A program made the position numbers and the translations under genes. Shown one piece after another: positions 1 to 9,504 of a stretch of 49,783 nt of DNA. This DNA comes from Marinilabiliales bacterium. GTDB taxonomy: Bacteria; Bacteroidota; Bacteroidia; Bacteroidales; F082. The notes below the pieces were generated by a model. It saw nothing but the letters and a program-made list of their open reading frames with translations, ran no database searches and was not told where the DNA came from. The stretch spans positions 1 to 49,783 of the forward strand of contig PKTA01000092.1 in assembly GCA_002869365.1 (NCBI GenBank), given 5' to 3'. How positions within the stretch are numbered: position 1 is the stretch's first letter; each line of letters opens with the position of its first letter.

Positions 1-2085
1 AATTGTGACTTTTCTACAATCACGGTTGCTCCAAATGAATTTACCTGTGAGGATTTAGGACCGCAAGCGGTGACCATAACAGGGGTTGCAGCAGGACAAG
101 TAGGAAGCAGCAATACATTTATACCTACAAGCGTTACTACTCTTGAAGGGCAGGACATGGTATCAGGTGATTTCAATCAGGATGGTAACAAAGATATTTA
201 TGTCAACAGAGGATGGCATAAAAACAACCTAAACTCGTTTACGCAATATGTGAATCTGGGTAGTCCTGTAACAGGTATGCAAGTTGGAGACCTTGACGGT
301 GACGGAGATCTTGATATGATTTCTGAGAAATATGTTTATCATTGGAATGGTTCCAATTTTGTTTATAAACAAACTTTTGCTGAGAACAATCCAGCTTTTG
401 GTAGCACATCTTTAGCAGATTTTGATGGAGATGGTGATCTTGATTTTTATTGCCAGACTTATTACGGAGAGCCTGATAGAATATATTTTAATGATGGAAA
501 TGGCATATTTACTTTAGGAAAAAGTTTTGCAATAAGCAGTTATCAAATATCATCTTCACCTGGTGATTTTGATGGAGATGGTGATGTGGATATTGTTATT
601 GCAGGTTATTATAATGTGTATGTGGGATTTAATGATGGAAATGCTAATATGACTTATACAAGTATTTTTACTAATGGTGGCAGTTATATTAGAGATGTTA
701 AAGCCCGTGACTTCAACGGTGATGGTAAACTTGATATAGCATTCGTAGGAGTTGCCAATGGAGGCCTTACAATCATGTTTGGTAATGGTGATGGTACTTT
801 CCAGTCTGCTCAACTTATTGATGCTTATTATTTTTCATGGGATATGGATGTGAACGACTTCGAAGGCGATGGTGACCTTGATATAGTTAGCTTGGTGCAT
901 GGACAAAACGCAAAACTATATATTAATGATGGTTCTGGTAATTTCACTTCAACAGAGTTAAATTTCCAGGGATCTTACAATAATATTTGTACAGTTCTTA
1001 TGGATGATTTCAACAATGATGGTATATGTGATTTTGCTATTAGATCTAAAGTTATAATGGGTGAATTTATCTCAGGCGAAGAAACAGTTACTTCATCTAC
1101 TGTAACTGTTACCGATCCGAATAGCGTTTGTAATGCAGCTCCTGAAGCTCTTGCTCAGGATATTACAATAAGCGTTGATGGAAACTGCGAGGCTAATGCT
1201 GTTGCAGCCGATGTTGACAATGGTTCATTTGATCCTGATGGAGAAGAAATTACCATGACAATTTCTCCTGCTGGTCCTTATGCAATTGGAAGTACGGAGG
1301 TTACTCTTACAGTTACTGATGGTCAATTAAGTTCAACGGCAACTGCTACTATAACTGTTGTTGACGATACTGCTCCTGTTATTACAACCTCAGGAAGCCC
1401 TATCACACTTTGGCCACCAAATCATCAGTATGCTACAGTTAGCGTAAGCGATTTTGTTGAATCAGTTTCCGATAATTGTTCTGGCGTTGATGCAAATGAT
1501 GTTGTTGTTACCAGCGTTAGCAGCGATGAGGCTGAAAATGCCAATGGTAATGGTGATGGAAATACTCTTAACGATATTGTAATAGCCGATAATTGTAAAT
1601 CTGTTAATCTGCGTAAAGAACGCAGTGGTAATGGAAATGGAAGAGTTTATACTATTAATGTTGAACTTACAGATGCTGCAGGAAATACTGCCACAGCCAG
1701 TTTTAATGTTCATGTTCCTAAAAATAAAAATGGAAACGCTATTGATGATGGAGCAGAGTATACTGTAGAAAGTGCTTGCGGAGGAGAGAAGTCCTCAGAA
1801 GCATTTATCAATGATGTGGTTAAGAACTCTATGAAGGTTTATCCAAATCCTACTTTAGGAAATGCTAGTCTTGAAGTTGATCTTGATATGTCTGCAAATA
1901 CTAATATTGAGATGTATAATTCTTACGGTAAAAAGGTAGCAGTAATTTTCAACGGATATATGGAATCGGGAAGAACAAATAAACTGAATATCCAGGGTGG
2001 CGATTTACCAAAAGGTATTTATTATATCAGATTAATTAGTGGTAAATCTACTTCAGAAATGGTAAAATTGATTATCACCGGATAA
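1..2085 (+). CDS. Secreted FG-GAP/VCBS repeat protein with T9SS sorting domain (5' truncated by window)
   Basis: The frame is open from base 1 with no stop before the GTG at 70, and the first codons (NCDFSTITVAP...) read like the end of a HYR-type Ig-like repeat, so the gene starts outside the window. From about 150 to 1050 there are seven FG-GAP/VCBS units with the calcium-loop pattern D-x-D/N-x-D-G-x-x-D (for example GDLDGDGDLD, ADFDGDGDLD, RDFNGDGKLD), expected to build a beta-propeller. Ig/HYR-like modules follow (about 1130-1720), including a DDTAPVI linker and SPITLWPPNH. The last 85 residues are a type A T9SS C-terminal domain (KVYPNPT...LPKGIYYIRL), so the protein should be exported and anchored or released at the surface. 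Its ligand is unknown; adhesion is only a guess. A strong terminator follows. Confidence 0.9.
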   Translation, partial: NCDFSTITVAPNEFTCEDLGPQAVTITGVAAGQVGSSNTFIPTSVTTLEGQDMVSGDFNQDGNKDIYVNRGWHKNNLNSFTQYVNLGSPVTGMQVGDLDGDGDLDMISEKYVYHWNGSNFVYKQTFAENNPAFGSTSLADFDGDGDLDFYCQTYYGEPDRIYFNDGNGIFTLGKSFAISSYQISSSPGDFDGDGDVDIVIAGYYNVYVGFNDGNANMTYTSIFTNGGSYIRDVKARDFNGDGKLDIAFVGVANGGLTIMFGNGDGTFQSAQLIDAYYFSWDMDVNDFEGDGDLDIVSLVHGQNAKLYINDGSGNFTSTELNFQGSYNNICTVLMDDFNNDGICDFAIRSKVIMGEFISGEETVTSSTVTVTDPNSVCNAAPEALAQDITISVDGNCEANAVAADVDNGSFDPDGEEITMTISPAGPYAIGSTEVTLTVTDGQLSSTATATITVVDDTAPVITTSGSPITLWPPNHQYATVSVSDFVESVSDNCSGVDANDVVVTSVSSDEAENANGNGDGNTLNDIVIADNCKSVNLRKERSGNGNGRVYTINVELTDAAGNTATASFNVHVPKNKNGNAIDDGAEYTVESACGGEKSSEAFINDVVKNSMKVYPNPTLGNASLEVDLDMSANTNIEMYNSYGKKVAVIFNGYMESGRTNKLNIQGGDLPKGIYYIRLISGKSTSEMVKLIITG

Positions 2086-2110
2086 ATATTAATTATGTAT
2101 TGAATGAATC

Positions 2111-2145
2111 AGGCTGACTCGAAAGAGTTGGCCTTTTTCTTTTTG
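2111..2145 (+). terminator. Rho-independent terminator of the FG-GAP gene
   Basis: A 10-bp stem AGGCTGACTC/GAGTTGGCCT (two G-U pairs) with a GAAA tetraloop is followed directly by a T-rich run. It lies 26 nt after the stop codon. Confidence 0.85.
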
Positions 2146-2262
2146 GGTATTTTTTAATCCCAGTTTATTATGAAGCAAATAGGGTGGACAATTATTACAT
2201 TAGAAATCGTAATCCTATATTGATAGCAATAGGGTTAAAGTAGTAAACAGATGATAAGAATT

Positions 2263-2298
2263 CATAAAAAAAGGGATACATAAAATTATGCATCCCTT
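2263..2298 (-). terminator. Rho-independent terminator of htpG
   Basis: Read on the minus strand, AAGGGATGCATAA pairs with TTATGTATCCCTT (13 bp with one G-U) and is followed by seven T. It lies about 30 nt past the htpG stop. Confidence 0.85.
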
Positions 2299-2326
2299 CG
2301 ATATTATTAAATTTAGTTTCCTAATA

Positions 2327-4243
2327 TTAGTCGATAATATCTATACTTCTTTTAACGAAATCAGTTAACTCTTTTCCCTTAAGGAGATTTTTAGAAAGTC
2401 TTGCCAAATCGTAAACCTGCTTAATAAGTTTATCTTGTGTTTCTTCTTTCTCTTCTTTTAAAACTTTACTAATCAGAGGATTATTGACGTTAACAACCAT
2501 TTCGTAAGTATCAGGTAAACCGCCAAGTCCCATCATGCCACTTCCACCGCCTATGGCTTCCATATCTTTCATACGGCGCATAAACTCATTTTGCATAATA
2601 ATAACAGGCATATCAGTTTCACTCATATTTTCGAAAACAACATTGAAGGCTTGTGCATCAATATTTCTCTCAAAGGCTTTTTTAACGGCTTCCTTCTCTT
2701 TGTCATCCAGTTTCGATGGAGCCTCATCTTCCTTTTTGATTAGTTTATCGATGGTATTTGAGTCAACTCTTGCAAAACTCGAATTCTCGAATTTTTGCTC
2801 CAGATTGTTGATGAAATGGCTATCAAGAGCGCCGTCCATAACAAGTACGTCATAACCTCTTTCTTTGGCTATTTCTATATATGAATATTGCTCATCAATA
2901 TTAGTAGCATATAAATAAACAAGTTTTTTGTCTTTATCCTGCTGTGTGGCTTCTATATGCTTTTTATATTCTTCAAATGTAAAGTACTTACCGTCGGTAT
3001 TTTTTAGTAAAGCAAATTTCTCAGCTTTATCATAAAACTTAGGCTCTGATATCATTCCATATTCAATAAAAATCTTGATGTCGTCCCATTTCTGCTCAAA
3101 ACCTTCACGATCATTTTTGAAAATTTCAGCAAGTTTATCGGCAACCTTTTTATTTATATAAGAGGATATCTTTTTTACATTGCTATCGCTTTGTAAATAT
3201 GAGCGACTAACGTTTAATGGAATATCCGGTGAGTCGATAACACCATGTAATAAGGTTAGGAAATCAGGAACAATACCTTCAACCGAATCGGTAACAAATA
3301 CCTGATTACTATATAATTGTATTTTATTTCTTTGAAGTTCATAATCTTTTTTCACCTTCGGGAAATAAAGAATTCCTGTTAAGTTGAAAGGATAATCAAC
3401 ATTCAGGTGAATATGGAAAAGAGGTTCATCAAAATTATATGGATAGAGTTCGCGATAGAAATTTTTATAATCCTCATCTTTAGCATCTGCTGGCTTACTT
3501 TTCCATAATGGATTTGGATTGTTTATAATTTTAGGACGCTCAACTTCTTTTGTCTTTTGATTTCCGTCTTTATCTTTCTCTCCTTCAATTGGTTCCTGGA
3601 TTTTCTCCATTCCAAACTGAATTGGTACAGGAAGGAATTTACAGTATTTTGTAAGGAGTTCATTAACTTTGTGATCTTCAAGAAACTCTAAGTTCTCATC
3701 ATCAATATGAAGGATAATCTGAGTTCCTCTATCTTCTTTATCAATATCTTCCAGTGTATATTCAGGACTTCCGTCGCATTCCCAGTGAACAGCTTTAGTA
3801 GATCCGCCTTTTTTATATGTTTTAGTTATTATTTCAACATTTTCGGAAACCATAAATGAAGAATAAAATCCCAAGCCAAAATGACCAATTATGGCATTAT
3901 GTTCTGCCTCCGATTTGTTTTTAAATTTCTTAACAAACTCTTCAGCACTTGAAAAAGCAATCTGATTGATGTATTTTTCAACCTCATCTTTTGTCATTCC
4001 AATTCCACGATCGGTAACAGTAATGGTTTTTTTCTTTTTGTTTACATCAACATGAATTGTTAAATCGCCCAAATCATCTTTCACTTTACCCATGGAGGCC
4101 AGGGTTTTAAGTTTTTGGGTGGCGTCAACGGCATTAGATATTATCTCTCTTAAAAATATCTCATGATCTGAATACAGAAACTTCTTGATAATTGGAAAAA
4201 TGTTTTCCGTTTTAATGTCAATATTTCCTTTTTGCTTAGTCAT
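2327..4243 (-). CDS. htpG: Molecular chaperone HtpG (Hsp90)
   Basis: Cytosolic ATP-dependent Hsp90 chaperone that remodels client proteins. The N-terminal GHKL ATPase shows the N-box EIISNAVDA (about residues 33-41, with catalytic Glu33 and Asn37), DRGIGM (78-83), the lid segment GHFGLGF (120-126) and RGTQI. The middle domain carries the conserved ..LPLNVSRS-type segment and the C-terminal dimerisation part is present, giving 638 residues, normal for the family. An in-frame start 24 nt upstream at 4267 exists, but MTKQKGNIDIKTENIF matches family N-termini, so I place the start at 4243. It lies 69 nt downstream of the xerD-like gene on the same strand. A TTTG-N20-TATGCTTTG sequence in that gap may give it its own promoter. 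It ends at a good terminator. Confidence 0.97.
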   Translation of the reverse strand: MTKQKGNIDIKTENIFPIIKKFLYSDHEIFLREIISNAVDATQKLKTLASMGKVKDDLGDLTIHVDVNKKKKTITVTDRGIGMTKDEVEKYINQIAFSSAEEFVKKFKNKSEAEHNAIIGHFGLGFYSSFMVSENVEIITKTYKKGGSTKAVHWECDGSPEYTLEDIDKEDRGTQIILHIDDENLEFLEDHKVNELLTKYCKFLPVPIQFGMEKIQEPIEGEKDKDGNQKTKEVERPKIINNPNPLWKSKPADAKDEDYKNFYRELYPYNFDEPLFHIHLNVDYPFNLTGILYFPKVKKDYELQRNKIQLYSNQVFVTDSVEGIVPDFLTLLHGVIDSPDIPLNVSRSYLQSDSNVKKISSYINKKVADKLAEIFKNDREGFEQKWDDIKIFIEYGMISEPKFYDKAEKFALLKNTDGKYFTFEEYKKHIEATQQDKDKKLVYLYATNIDEQYSYIEIAKERGYDVLVMDGALDSHFINNLEQKFENSSFARVDSNTIDKLIKKEDEAPSKLDDKEKEAVKKAFERNIDAQAFNVVFENMSETDMPVIIMQNEFMRRMKDMEAIGGGSGMMGLGGLPDTYEMVVNVNNPLISKVLKEEKEETQDKLIKQVYDLARLSKNLLKGKELTDFVKRSIDIID

Positions 4244-4312
4244 TGTTAAAAATTTTATGTTTTGCATTGGGTTTTACAAAGCATATGCCAATGGGAGAGG
4301 GGTGACAAAATG

Positions 4313-5215
4313 TCAATTATTCCTGGGATGATATTTCATAATTGATTTCCTCAAATCATCAGTATTCAAATGAGTATAAATTTCGGTTGTAATAATTGAA
4401 GAATGACCAAGTAATTGTTGTACAACTCTCAAATCGGCCCCACCCTGAACAAGGTGAGTAGCAAAGGAATGGCGGAAAGTGTGTGGACTTATATCTTTCT
4501 GTATTCCAGATATTACACATTGTTTTTTAATTATCAGAAATATCATTTGTCTGCTTAATTTATTGCCTCTTCTGTTTAAAAACAATATATCTTCACTACC
4601 TTTTTTTATATTTTCATGAATTCGGTAATTATCAACATATAGCAATATTTGTTTTTTTGATATTTCCCCAAGGGGTACTAACCTTTGTTTATTTCCTTTT
4701 CCGGTAATAAGCAAAATATTATTTTTAAAGTCTACTTCAGATAATTTAAGGTTAATAAGTTCGCTAACCCTTAAGCCACTTCCGTAAAGCATCTCTAATA
4801 TCGCTCTGTTCCTCTGTCCTTCTGCTTTCGATAAATCCAGAGAGTTAATTATCTTTTCTATTTCTTCTATGCTAAGAATATCGGGCAGTTTTCTTCCCAG
4901 TTTGGGTGCTTCCAGAAATTGGGTAGGGCTATCAGATATTTCTTTCTCCAGTACTAGGTAATTATAAAAGGCTTTTAAGCCTGAAATTATTCTGGCTTGC
5001 GAATAGGCTCCGAATTCCAATTTATTGATATAACTTACGAAACTTTGTAAATCATTTAAATTTAATGTTTTAAGGCTTTGTTTTGCTTTGGTTTCCTCTA
5101 AAAATGTATGTAGAAGGTCAAGGTCATGCAGGTAAGCTTCAATGGTGTTTGCAGCAAGATTTCTTTCCAGCTGAAGATAAGTTTTGAAACCGCTTCTGTA
5201 TGATTTGTATTGCAA
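4313..5215 (-). CDS. xerD: Tyrosine recombinase XerD-like (chromosome dimer resolution)
   Basis: A 300-residue tyrosine recombinase. An N-terminal SAM-like core-binding domain (residues 1-100, ..GFKTYLQLERNLAANTIEAY..) precedes the catalytic domain with Arg149 (GLRVSEL), Lys173 (TGKGNKQR), His245-x-x-Arg248 (HTFRHSFATHL), His271 (LLGHSS) and nucleophile Tyr280. All catalytic residues are intact and the length matches XerC/XerD. With no integron or phage genes nearby, a housekeeping role at dif is the likely one; XerC versus XerD cannot be settled from this alone. The start codon is TTG: an in-frame TAA lies two codons upstream and no Met occurs before residue 142, so TTG at 5215 is effectively forced. 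It is transcribed divergently from the acyl-CoA dehydrogenase. Confidence 0.93.
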   Translation of the reverse strand: MQYKSYRSGFKTYLQLERNLAANTIEAYLHDLDLLHTFLEETKAKQSLKTLNLNDLQSFVSYINKLEFGAYSQARIISGLKAFYNYLVLEKEISDSPTQFLEAPKLGRKLPDILSIEEIEKIINSLDLSKAEGQRNRAILEMLYGSGLRVSELINLKLSEVDFKNNILLITGKGNKQRLVPLGEISKKQILLYVDNYRIHENIKKGSEDILFLNRRGNKLSRQMIFLIIKKQCVISGIQKDISPHTFRHSFATHLVQGGADLRVVQQLLGHSSIITTEIYTHLNTDDLRKSIMKYHPRNN

Positions 5216-5239
5216 TTTTTATTTTTTTGAGGATGATGA

Positions 5240-5247
5240 CAAATATA
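5240..5247 (-). promoter_or_regulatory. Bacteroidota -7 box for the xerD-like gene
   Basis: Minus-strand TATATTTG matches the phylum -7 consensus TAnnTTTG and lies 24 nt upstream of the TTG start. No well-spaced -33 TTTG is seen (a TTG sits 15 nt upstream). Confidence 0.4.
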
Positions 5248-5257
5248 TACAATTAGC

Positions 5258-5288
5258 TTTCTCAATTCAGCAGAAAAATGTATTTTTG
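5258..5288 (+). promoter_or_regulatory. Bacteroidota-type promoter for the acyl-CoA dehydrogenase
   Basis: TTTC, then 19 nt, then TATTTTTG fits the -33 TTTG / -7 TAnnTTTG pattern with one mismatch. It implies a leader of about 45 nt before the ATG at 5339. It lies close to the divergent xerD -7 box. Confidence 0.5.
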
Positions 5289-5338
5289 TTTCATTCCAAA
5301 AAAGATAAATCAAATTGATATTTATAAAATTTTAAAAA

Positions 5339-6481
5339 ATGGTAGATTTCACATTAGAGCCGCATCAAATTGAGATTCGGGAAAAAACCAGGGACTTTGC
5401 AAATAACTATATGAAGCCAAATGCTAGAAAATATGATGGTTTGGCAGAATTCCCTTGGGACATAGTAAAACAAGCTTATAAAGATGGTATGATGAATGGA
5501 CCAATGTCGAAGGAATTTGGTGGTCATAACCATAGCATACTTGAAAGCGCGCTTGTTTCCGAAGAATTTGGAGCAGGTTGTGTTGGTATAGGAATATGCC
5601 TTGATGCAAATACACTGGCATTAACACCTTTGTATTTGGGAGCAAGTGAAGAGCAGAAAAAACGCTTCTTTGGGCAAATAGTAGAAGAACAGAGTGTTGC
5701 AGCCTATGCTTTAACGGAACCAAACGCTGGATCTGACGTTGCAGGTATAAAAACTCAGGCAATATTACATGGTGATAAATACCTTTTAAATGGACACAAA
5801 CGCTTCATAACAAACGGAGCAGTATCAAGTTTTATAACTGTTTTTGCTCTAACAAACCCTGAAAAAGGTGCGCGTAGTTTAACTGCATTTGTTGTGCCTA
5901 CAAACTCACCAGGAGTTGAAATTGTTAGTAATATGAATAAAATGGGACAAAAAGCGTCGGTACAAACCGAGTTTAAATTCCATGATGTTGAAATACCTGT
6001 TGAAAATAGAATTGGTGGCGAAGGACAAGGATTTTTGCTGGCAATGAAAACCTTTGAGCGCACACGTACTGGCGTTGCTGCCTTAAGTTTAGGAAATGCA
6101 CGTGAAGCATACGAAACGTCTAAGCACTGGGCTAAAAACAGAATCCAGTTTGGAAAACCTGTTACTGTAAATCAGGGTGTTAGTTTTATGCTTGCAGATA
6201 TGGCTGTGGAAATTGAAGCAGCACGATTATTAACATGGAATGCTGCATGGGCATATGATAATGGTATGAAAACTGCAAATTTACTTTCAGCAATGGCTAA
6301 ATTATATGCCTCTGATATAGGAATGAAAGTTACTACCGATGCCGTACAGGTTATGGCAGGTGATGGTTATTCAGAAGATTTCCTTGTGGAAAAAATGATG
6401 CGTGATGCCAAACTTTGTCAGATATATGAAGGTACAAACCAGGTGCAAAGAGTTGTTATTGGAAAAGGAATTCTAAAATAA
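5339..6481 (+). CDS. Acyl-CoA dehydrogenase (short/medium-chain type)
   Basis: FAD-dependent alpha,beta-dehydrogenation of acyl-CoA in fatty-acid or branched-chain amino-acid degradation, passing electrons to ETF. The 380-residue length is that of the soluble tetrameric ACAD family. Visible signatures are AYALTEPNAGSDVAG (first ACAD signature, flavin/substrate contact), the RIQFGKPV segment and the C-terminal signature QIYEGTNQVQR, in which Glu364 is the catalytic base position used by MCAD and SCAD. Substrate chain length cannot be read from sequence. It is monocistronic: its own promoter-like sequence upstream and a strong terminator downstream. A second, longer ACAD lies at 21197. Confidence 0.95.
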   Translation: MVDFTLEPHQIEIREKTRDFANNYMKPNARKYDGLAEFPWDIVKQAYKDGMMNGPMSKEFGGHNHSILESALVSEEFGAGCVGIGICLDANTLALTPLYLGASEEQKKRFFGQIVEEQSVAAYALTEPNAGSDVAGIKTQAILHGDKYLLNGHKRFITNGAVSSFITVFALTNPEKGARSLTAFVVPTNSPGVEIVSNMNKMGQKASVQTEFKFHDVEIPVENRIGGEGQGFLLAMKTFERTRTGVAALSLGNAREAYETSKHWAKNRIQFGKPVTVNQGVSFMLADMAVEIEAARLLTWNAAWAYDNGMKTANLLSAMAKLYASDIGMKVTTDAVQVMAGDGYSEDFLVEKMMRDAKLCQIYEGTNQVQRVVIGKGILK

Positions 6482-6502
6482 TCTAATTATATTTAAAGAA
6501 AG

Positions 6503-6545
6503 AAAAGCCGTCTTGCTTCATACAAGGCGGCTTTTTATTTTTTTT
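6503..6545 (+). terminator. Rho-independent terminator of the acyl-CoA dehydrogenase
   Basis: AAAGCCGTCTTG pairs with CAAGGCGGCTTT (12 bp with one G-U) around a 7-nt loop, followed by a T-rich tract, 22 nt after the stop. Confidence 0.9.
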
Positions 6546-6829
6546 ACTCTTTGGTATCCAACTTATTCTATATAATAAGTGTCATATTAATAGACGTTTT
6601 TTTAATAATAATAAAAGGAAAAATTGAATTATTGCAGTTATCAATGCTAAGTGCGACTTATTGTTAAAATAATTATTAACATGCAAATTGTTTAATTTGT
6701 GCATTTATAAATATGTAGTTTTCATTAATTTTCATTAGTTTTGTTGAAAGACTAAGTTTAGATTTATTACATGAGCAGTTTAAAAATTAATTATTATAAA
6801 GTATTACCGAAACAACATAATAAAATCAG
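6546..6829. other. AT-rich intergenic region upstream of the secreted-protein pair
   Basis: No ORF with homology and no RNA gene is seen. A -7-like TAGTTTTG at 6736-6743 would give a leader of about 85 nt for the gene at 6830, but no convincing -33 box is present at the right distance. Confidence 0.5.
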
Positions 6830-9454
6830 ATGAAAAGATTATTTACACTTTTAACAATTCTACTTGCTTTCTGGCAGCTTAATGCTCAACAGCAGGCAAC
6901 AAATTGGTATTTTGGTGATTTTGCGGGTTTAAGTTTTGGCAGCGGAACACCTGTTGCCCAATTAGATGGCAAACTTACTACCTGGGAAGGCTGTTCCTCA
7001 ATTTCTACTGAAAATGGAGCATTGCGTTTTTATACTGATGGTAGTAATGTGTGGAACAAAGATCATGTAGTAATGCCAAACGGTTCGGGTTTGCTTGGTA
7101 ATACATCCAGTTCACAATCTGCTATAATCGTACCCAAACCTGCCAGCGATAATCTTTATTACATATTTACCATTGATGATGTTGCTCACGGTAATGGAGG
7201 TTCCTTTGGAATAAACTACAGCCTTGTGGATATGAATCTGCAAAACTGGAAAGGTGACATAGTTGATACCGTTAAGAATATAAACCTAACAACACCCATG
7301 TGTGAGAAAGTAACTGCCGTTGGTCATGCCAACGGTTTCGATACCTGGGTAATAACTCAAAAATGGGGAACCAATGATATTTACGCTTATCTTATTACTA
7401 ATCAAGGGGTAGACCATACTCCCGTTATAAGTACAAATGGATTAGTTATTGCCGGAGGTATCGACAATGCTAAAGGTTATATGAAGGTTTCTCCTAATGG
7501 CTCAATACTTGCTAAAGCAAATGCAGGTATGCATTCTGTGGAAATATTTGATTTTAATAATGTTACCGGTAGGGTAACCAACCCAAGAGTTATACCTGGC
7601 ATGGCTGGAGAACCTTATGGAATAGAGTTTTCCCCAGACAATAAATTGTTATACGTTAATACATGGAAGAATCAGTCGGGACAAAGACTATTACAGTATG
7701 ATTTGGAAGCTGGTGACATTAATGATATTATTGCTTCCAAATATATAGTTGGTACAGGTACTAATGGTGCATTGCAAACCGCACCCGACAATAGAATATA
7801 TGTTGCTATGAACGGAAGTGGTTCATTATCAAGGATTAATCAGCCTAATAAATTAGGAGCAGAATGCGGTTTTGAATTTAATACCATCAGTCTTGGTGGC
7901 AAATCATCCCAATATGGTTTACCTCCTTTTATAACCTCCTTCTTTTCATTTAATGCAGGATTTTATAATGATCAGCCTTGTTTTGGTGTCCCAACACAAT
8001 TTTATGAAAATTCCTCTCAGGAACCTGATTCCGTATTATGGAATTTTGGTGACGGCAATACATCAACAGTATTCGATCCATTACATTTATTTGCAACAAC
8101 TGGTTTAAAATCCGTTAGTTTAACTGTTTGGATAGAAGGTATAGAAATAACTGTTAGCCATATTATATTTGTTAGTGATAAACCAGCTTTAGATTTAGGA
8201 AACGACACAAGTTTTTGTGAAGGAGAATTTTATTTGCTCGATGCAGGTCCCGATTATGCATCTTACGATTGGGTAACAGGAGATACTGTAAGAACAATAA
8301 CGGTTGATACATCTGGTACTTATTGGGTAAATATAGCAACCGAAGGCGGTTGTACTAATACTGATACTGTAACGGTAATTTTTAATGAAAATCCAAGCTC
8401 AGATGCAGGAACTAATCAGTTGATAGTAATGGGAACCACTACTAATTTGGATGGTAGCGCTCAAAGTGGAACTGCACCTTATTATTATAATTGGACTCCT
8501 GCTTCTCAACTACAATCAAATGGTATTCCAAATCCTGAAACTGTAGCCCTTATGGCACCACAGCAATATGATTTATATGTTAGCGATGCAAATAATTGTA
8601 ATTCAGGAACTTCAAGTGTATTAATAAATGTATATGAACCTGGTGAAACACTGAGTGCTTTTCCTTTTGCTGATCCTGATACAGTTTGTAGAGGTGAGCA
8701 GGTTACAATATCCTCCAACGCTACAGGTGGTACTGGGAATCGTAATTTTTCATGGACATCAGTACCTGCAGGGTTTACAAGCTCTGATTCTGTTTTTACA
8801 GTCACTCCAAATGTAACTACAACTTATAATCTAACGGTAAACGATGAGGAAACGTCATTCAGTAATTCAGTGAAAGTGGTAGTTCATCAATTGCCTGTCA
8901 TCGATTTAATTCCAGCTGGCTCCGAATTATATGGTACCGACACTATTAGAGTTTGTGTAAGAGATACAGTATATCTTGATGCAGGATGGGATACTGATCC
9001 GGCAGGAACAATATATAAATGGATGCCTTCAACTATTTATAGCAGATCAATAATTGCGCAAACAGCAGGTAGTTGGATTGATTTCCAAACCCACAATGTG
9101 GAAGTTACAAATGGAGAATCAGGATGTTATAATTCTGGTGTAATTACCATTTTCTTCGATTTTAATGAATGTGCTATTGGTATAGAAGAAGAAACAGATA
9201 ATTTTGAAATTGTTGGAATACATCCAAATCCAAATTCCGGTTCATTTAATCTTGAATTTAATGAAGTGGTTGAAAATGCCGAACTAACTATTACCGACAT
9301 CAGAGGTCAGATGATTTATAATAAAAAGTTTAACAGAGCAATACAACAGGGAGAGAGAATTTACTTAAATGTAGATTTTCCTGAAAAAGGAATATACTTT
9401 ATTACATTTAAATCAAATACTAAACAATTTAGTAGTAAGTTGATGGTTAGGTAG
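6830..9454 (+). CDS. Secreted propeller-like/PKD protein with T9SS type A sorting domain (paralogue 1)
   Basis: Exported by signal peptide MKRLFTLLTILLAFWQLNAQ. Residues 20-370 form the NWYFGDFAGLSF...TTWEGCSSIS...FYTDG domain common in Bacteroidota surface proteins. Its repeated SPDNKLLYV and APDNRIYVA strands suggest a WD40/lactonase-like beta-propeller (fold is inference). A PKD domain follows (about 380-450, LWNFGDGNTST...DPLHLFATTGLKSVSLTV), then Ig-like modules (DLGNDTSFCEG..., PSSDAGTNQ...). The last 75 residues are a T9SS type A domain (HPNPNSGSFNLEF...PEKGIYFITF). It is directly followed by a shorter paralogue with about 70 percent identity (by eye) in the first domain. The function is unknown; cell-surface binding or gliding-related roles are possibilities only. 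Confidence 0.9.
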   Translation: MKRLFTLLTILLAFWQLNAQQQATNWYFGDFAGLSFGSGTPVAQLDGKLTTWEGCSSISTENGALRFYTDGSNVWNKDHVVMPNGSGLLGNTSSSQSAIIVPKPASDNLYYIFTIDDVAHGNGGSFGINYSLVDMNLQNWKGDIVDTVKNINLTTPMCEKVTAVGHANGFDTWVITQKWGTNDIYAYLITNQGVDHTPVISTNGLVIAGGIDNAKGYMKVSPNGSILAKANAGMHSVEIFDFNNVTGRVTNPRVIPGMAGEPYGIEFSPDNKLLYVNTWKNQSGQRLLQYDLEAGDINDIIASKYIVGTGTNGALQTAPDNRIYVAMNGSGSLSRINQPNKLGAECGFEFNTISLGGKSSQYGLPPFITSFFSFNAGFYNDQPCFGVPTQFYENSSQEPDSVLWNFGDGNTSTVFDPLHLFATTGLKSVSLTVWIEGIEITVSHIIFVSDKPALDLGNDTSFCEGEFYLLDAGPDYASYDWVTGDTVRTITVDTSGTYWVNIATEGGCTNTDTVTVIFNENPSSDAGTNQLIVMGTTTNLDGSAQSGTAPYYYNWTPASQLQSNGIPNPETVALMAPQQYDLYVSDANNCNSGTSSVLINVYEPGETLSAFPFADPDTVCRGEQVTISSNATGGTGNRNFSWTSVPAGFTSSDSVFTVTPNVTTTYNLTVNDEETSFSNSVKVVVHQLPVIDLIPAGSELYGTDTIRVCVRDTVYLDAGWDTDPAGTIYKWMPSTIYSRSIIAQTAGSWIDFQTHNVEVTNGESGCYNSGVITIFFDFNECAIGIEEETDNFEIVGIHPNPNSGSFNLEFNEVVENAELTITDIRGQMIYNKKFNRAIQQGERIYLNVDFPEKGIYFITFKSNTKQFSSKLMVR

Positions 9455-9504
9455 TTACTGTTCGTGTCATATTAAATTGTTTTTTATTACCAAATCAATT
9501 ACGT

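Noticed and set aside
556..813. Minus-strand ORF inside the FG-GAP gene (and a similar one at 1462-1713)
   Set aside because: Low-complexity Ile/Asn/Ser/Thr translation produced by the antisense of the DGDGD and Ig repeats; no start context and fully inside a clear gene.
2535..2855. Plus-strand ORF of 106 codons opposite htpG
   Set aside because: Antisense shadow of a conserved HtpG region, with Ser/Phe-rich translation and no homology signal.
4313..5215. xerD-like gene as part of a mobile element or integron
   Set aside because: No flanking repeats, cassettes or phage genes; length and motifs fit the housekeeping Xer proteins.
6579..9475. GTGTCATATTAA present upstream of both secreted paralogues (6579-6590 and 9464-9475)
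   Set aside because: Only 12 nt, AT-rich, at very different distances (251 and 41 nt) from the start codons; chance or leftover of duplication is likely, not a shared operator.
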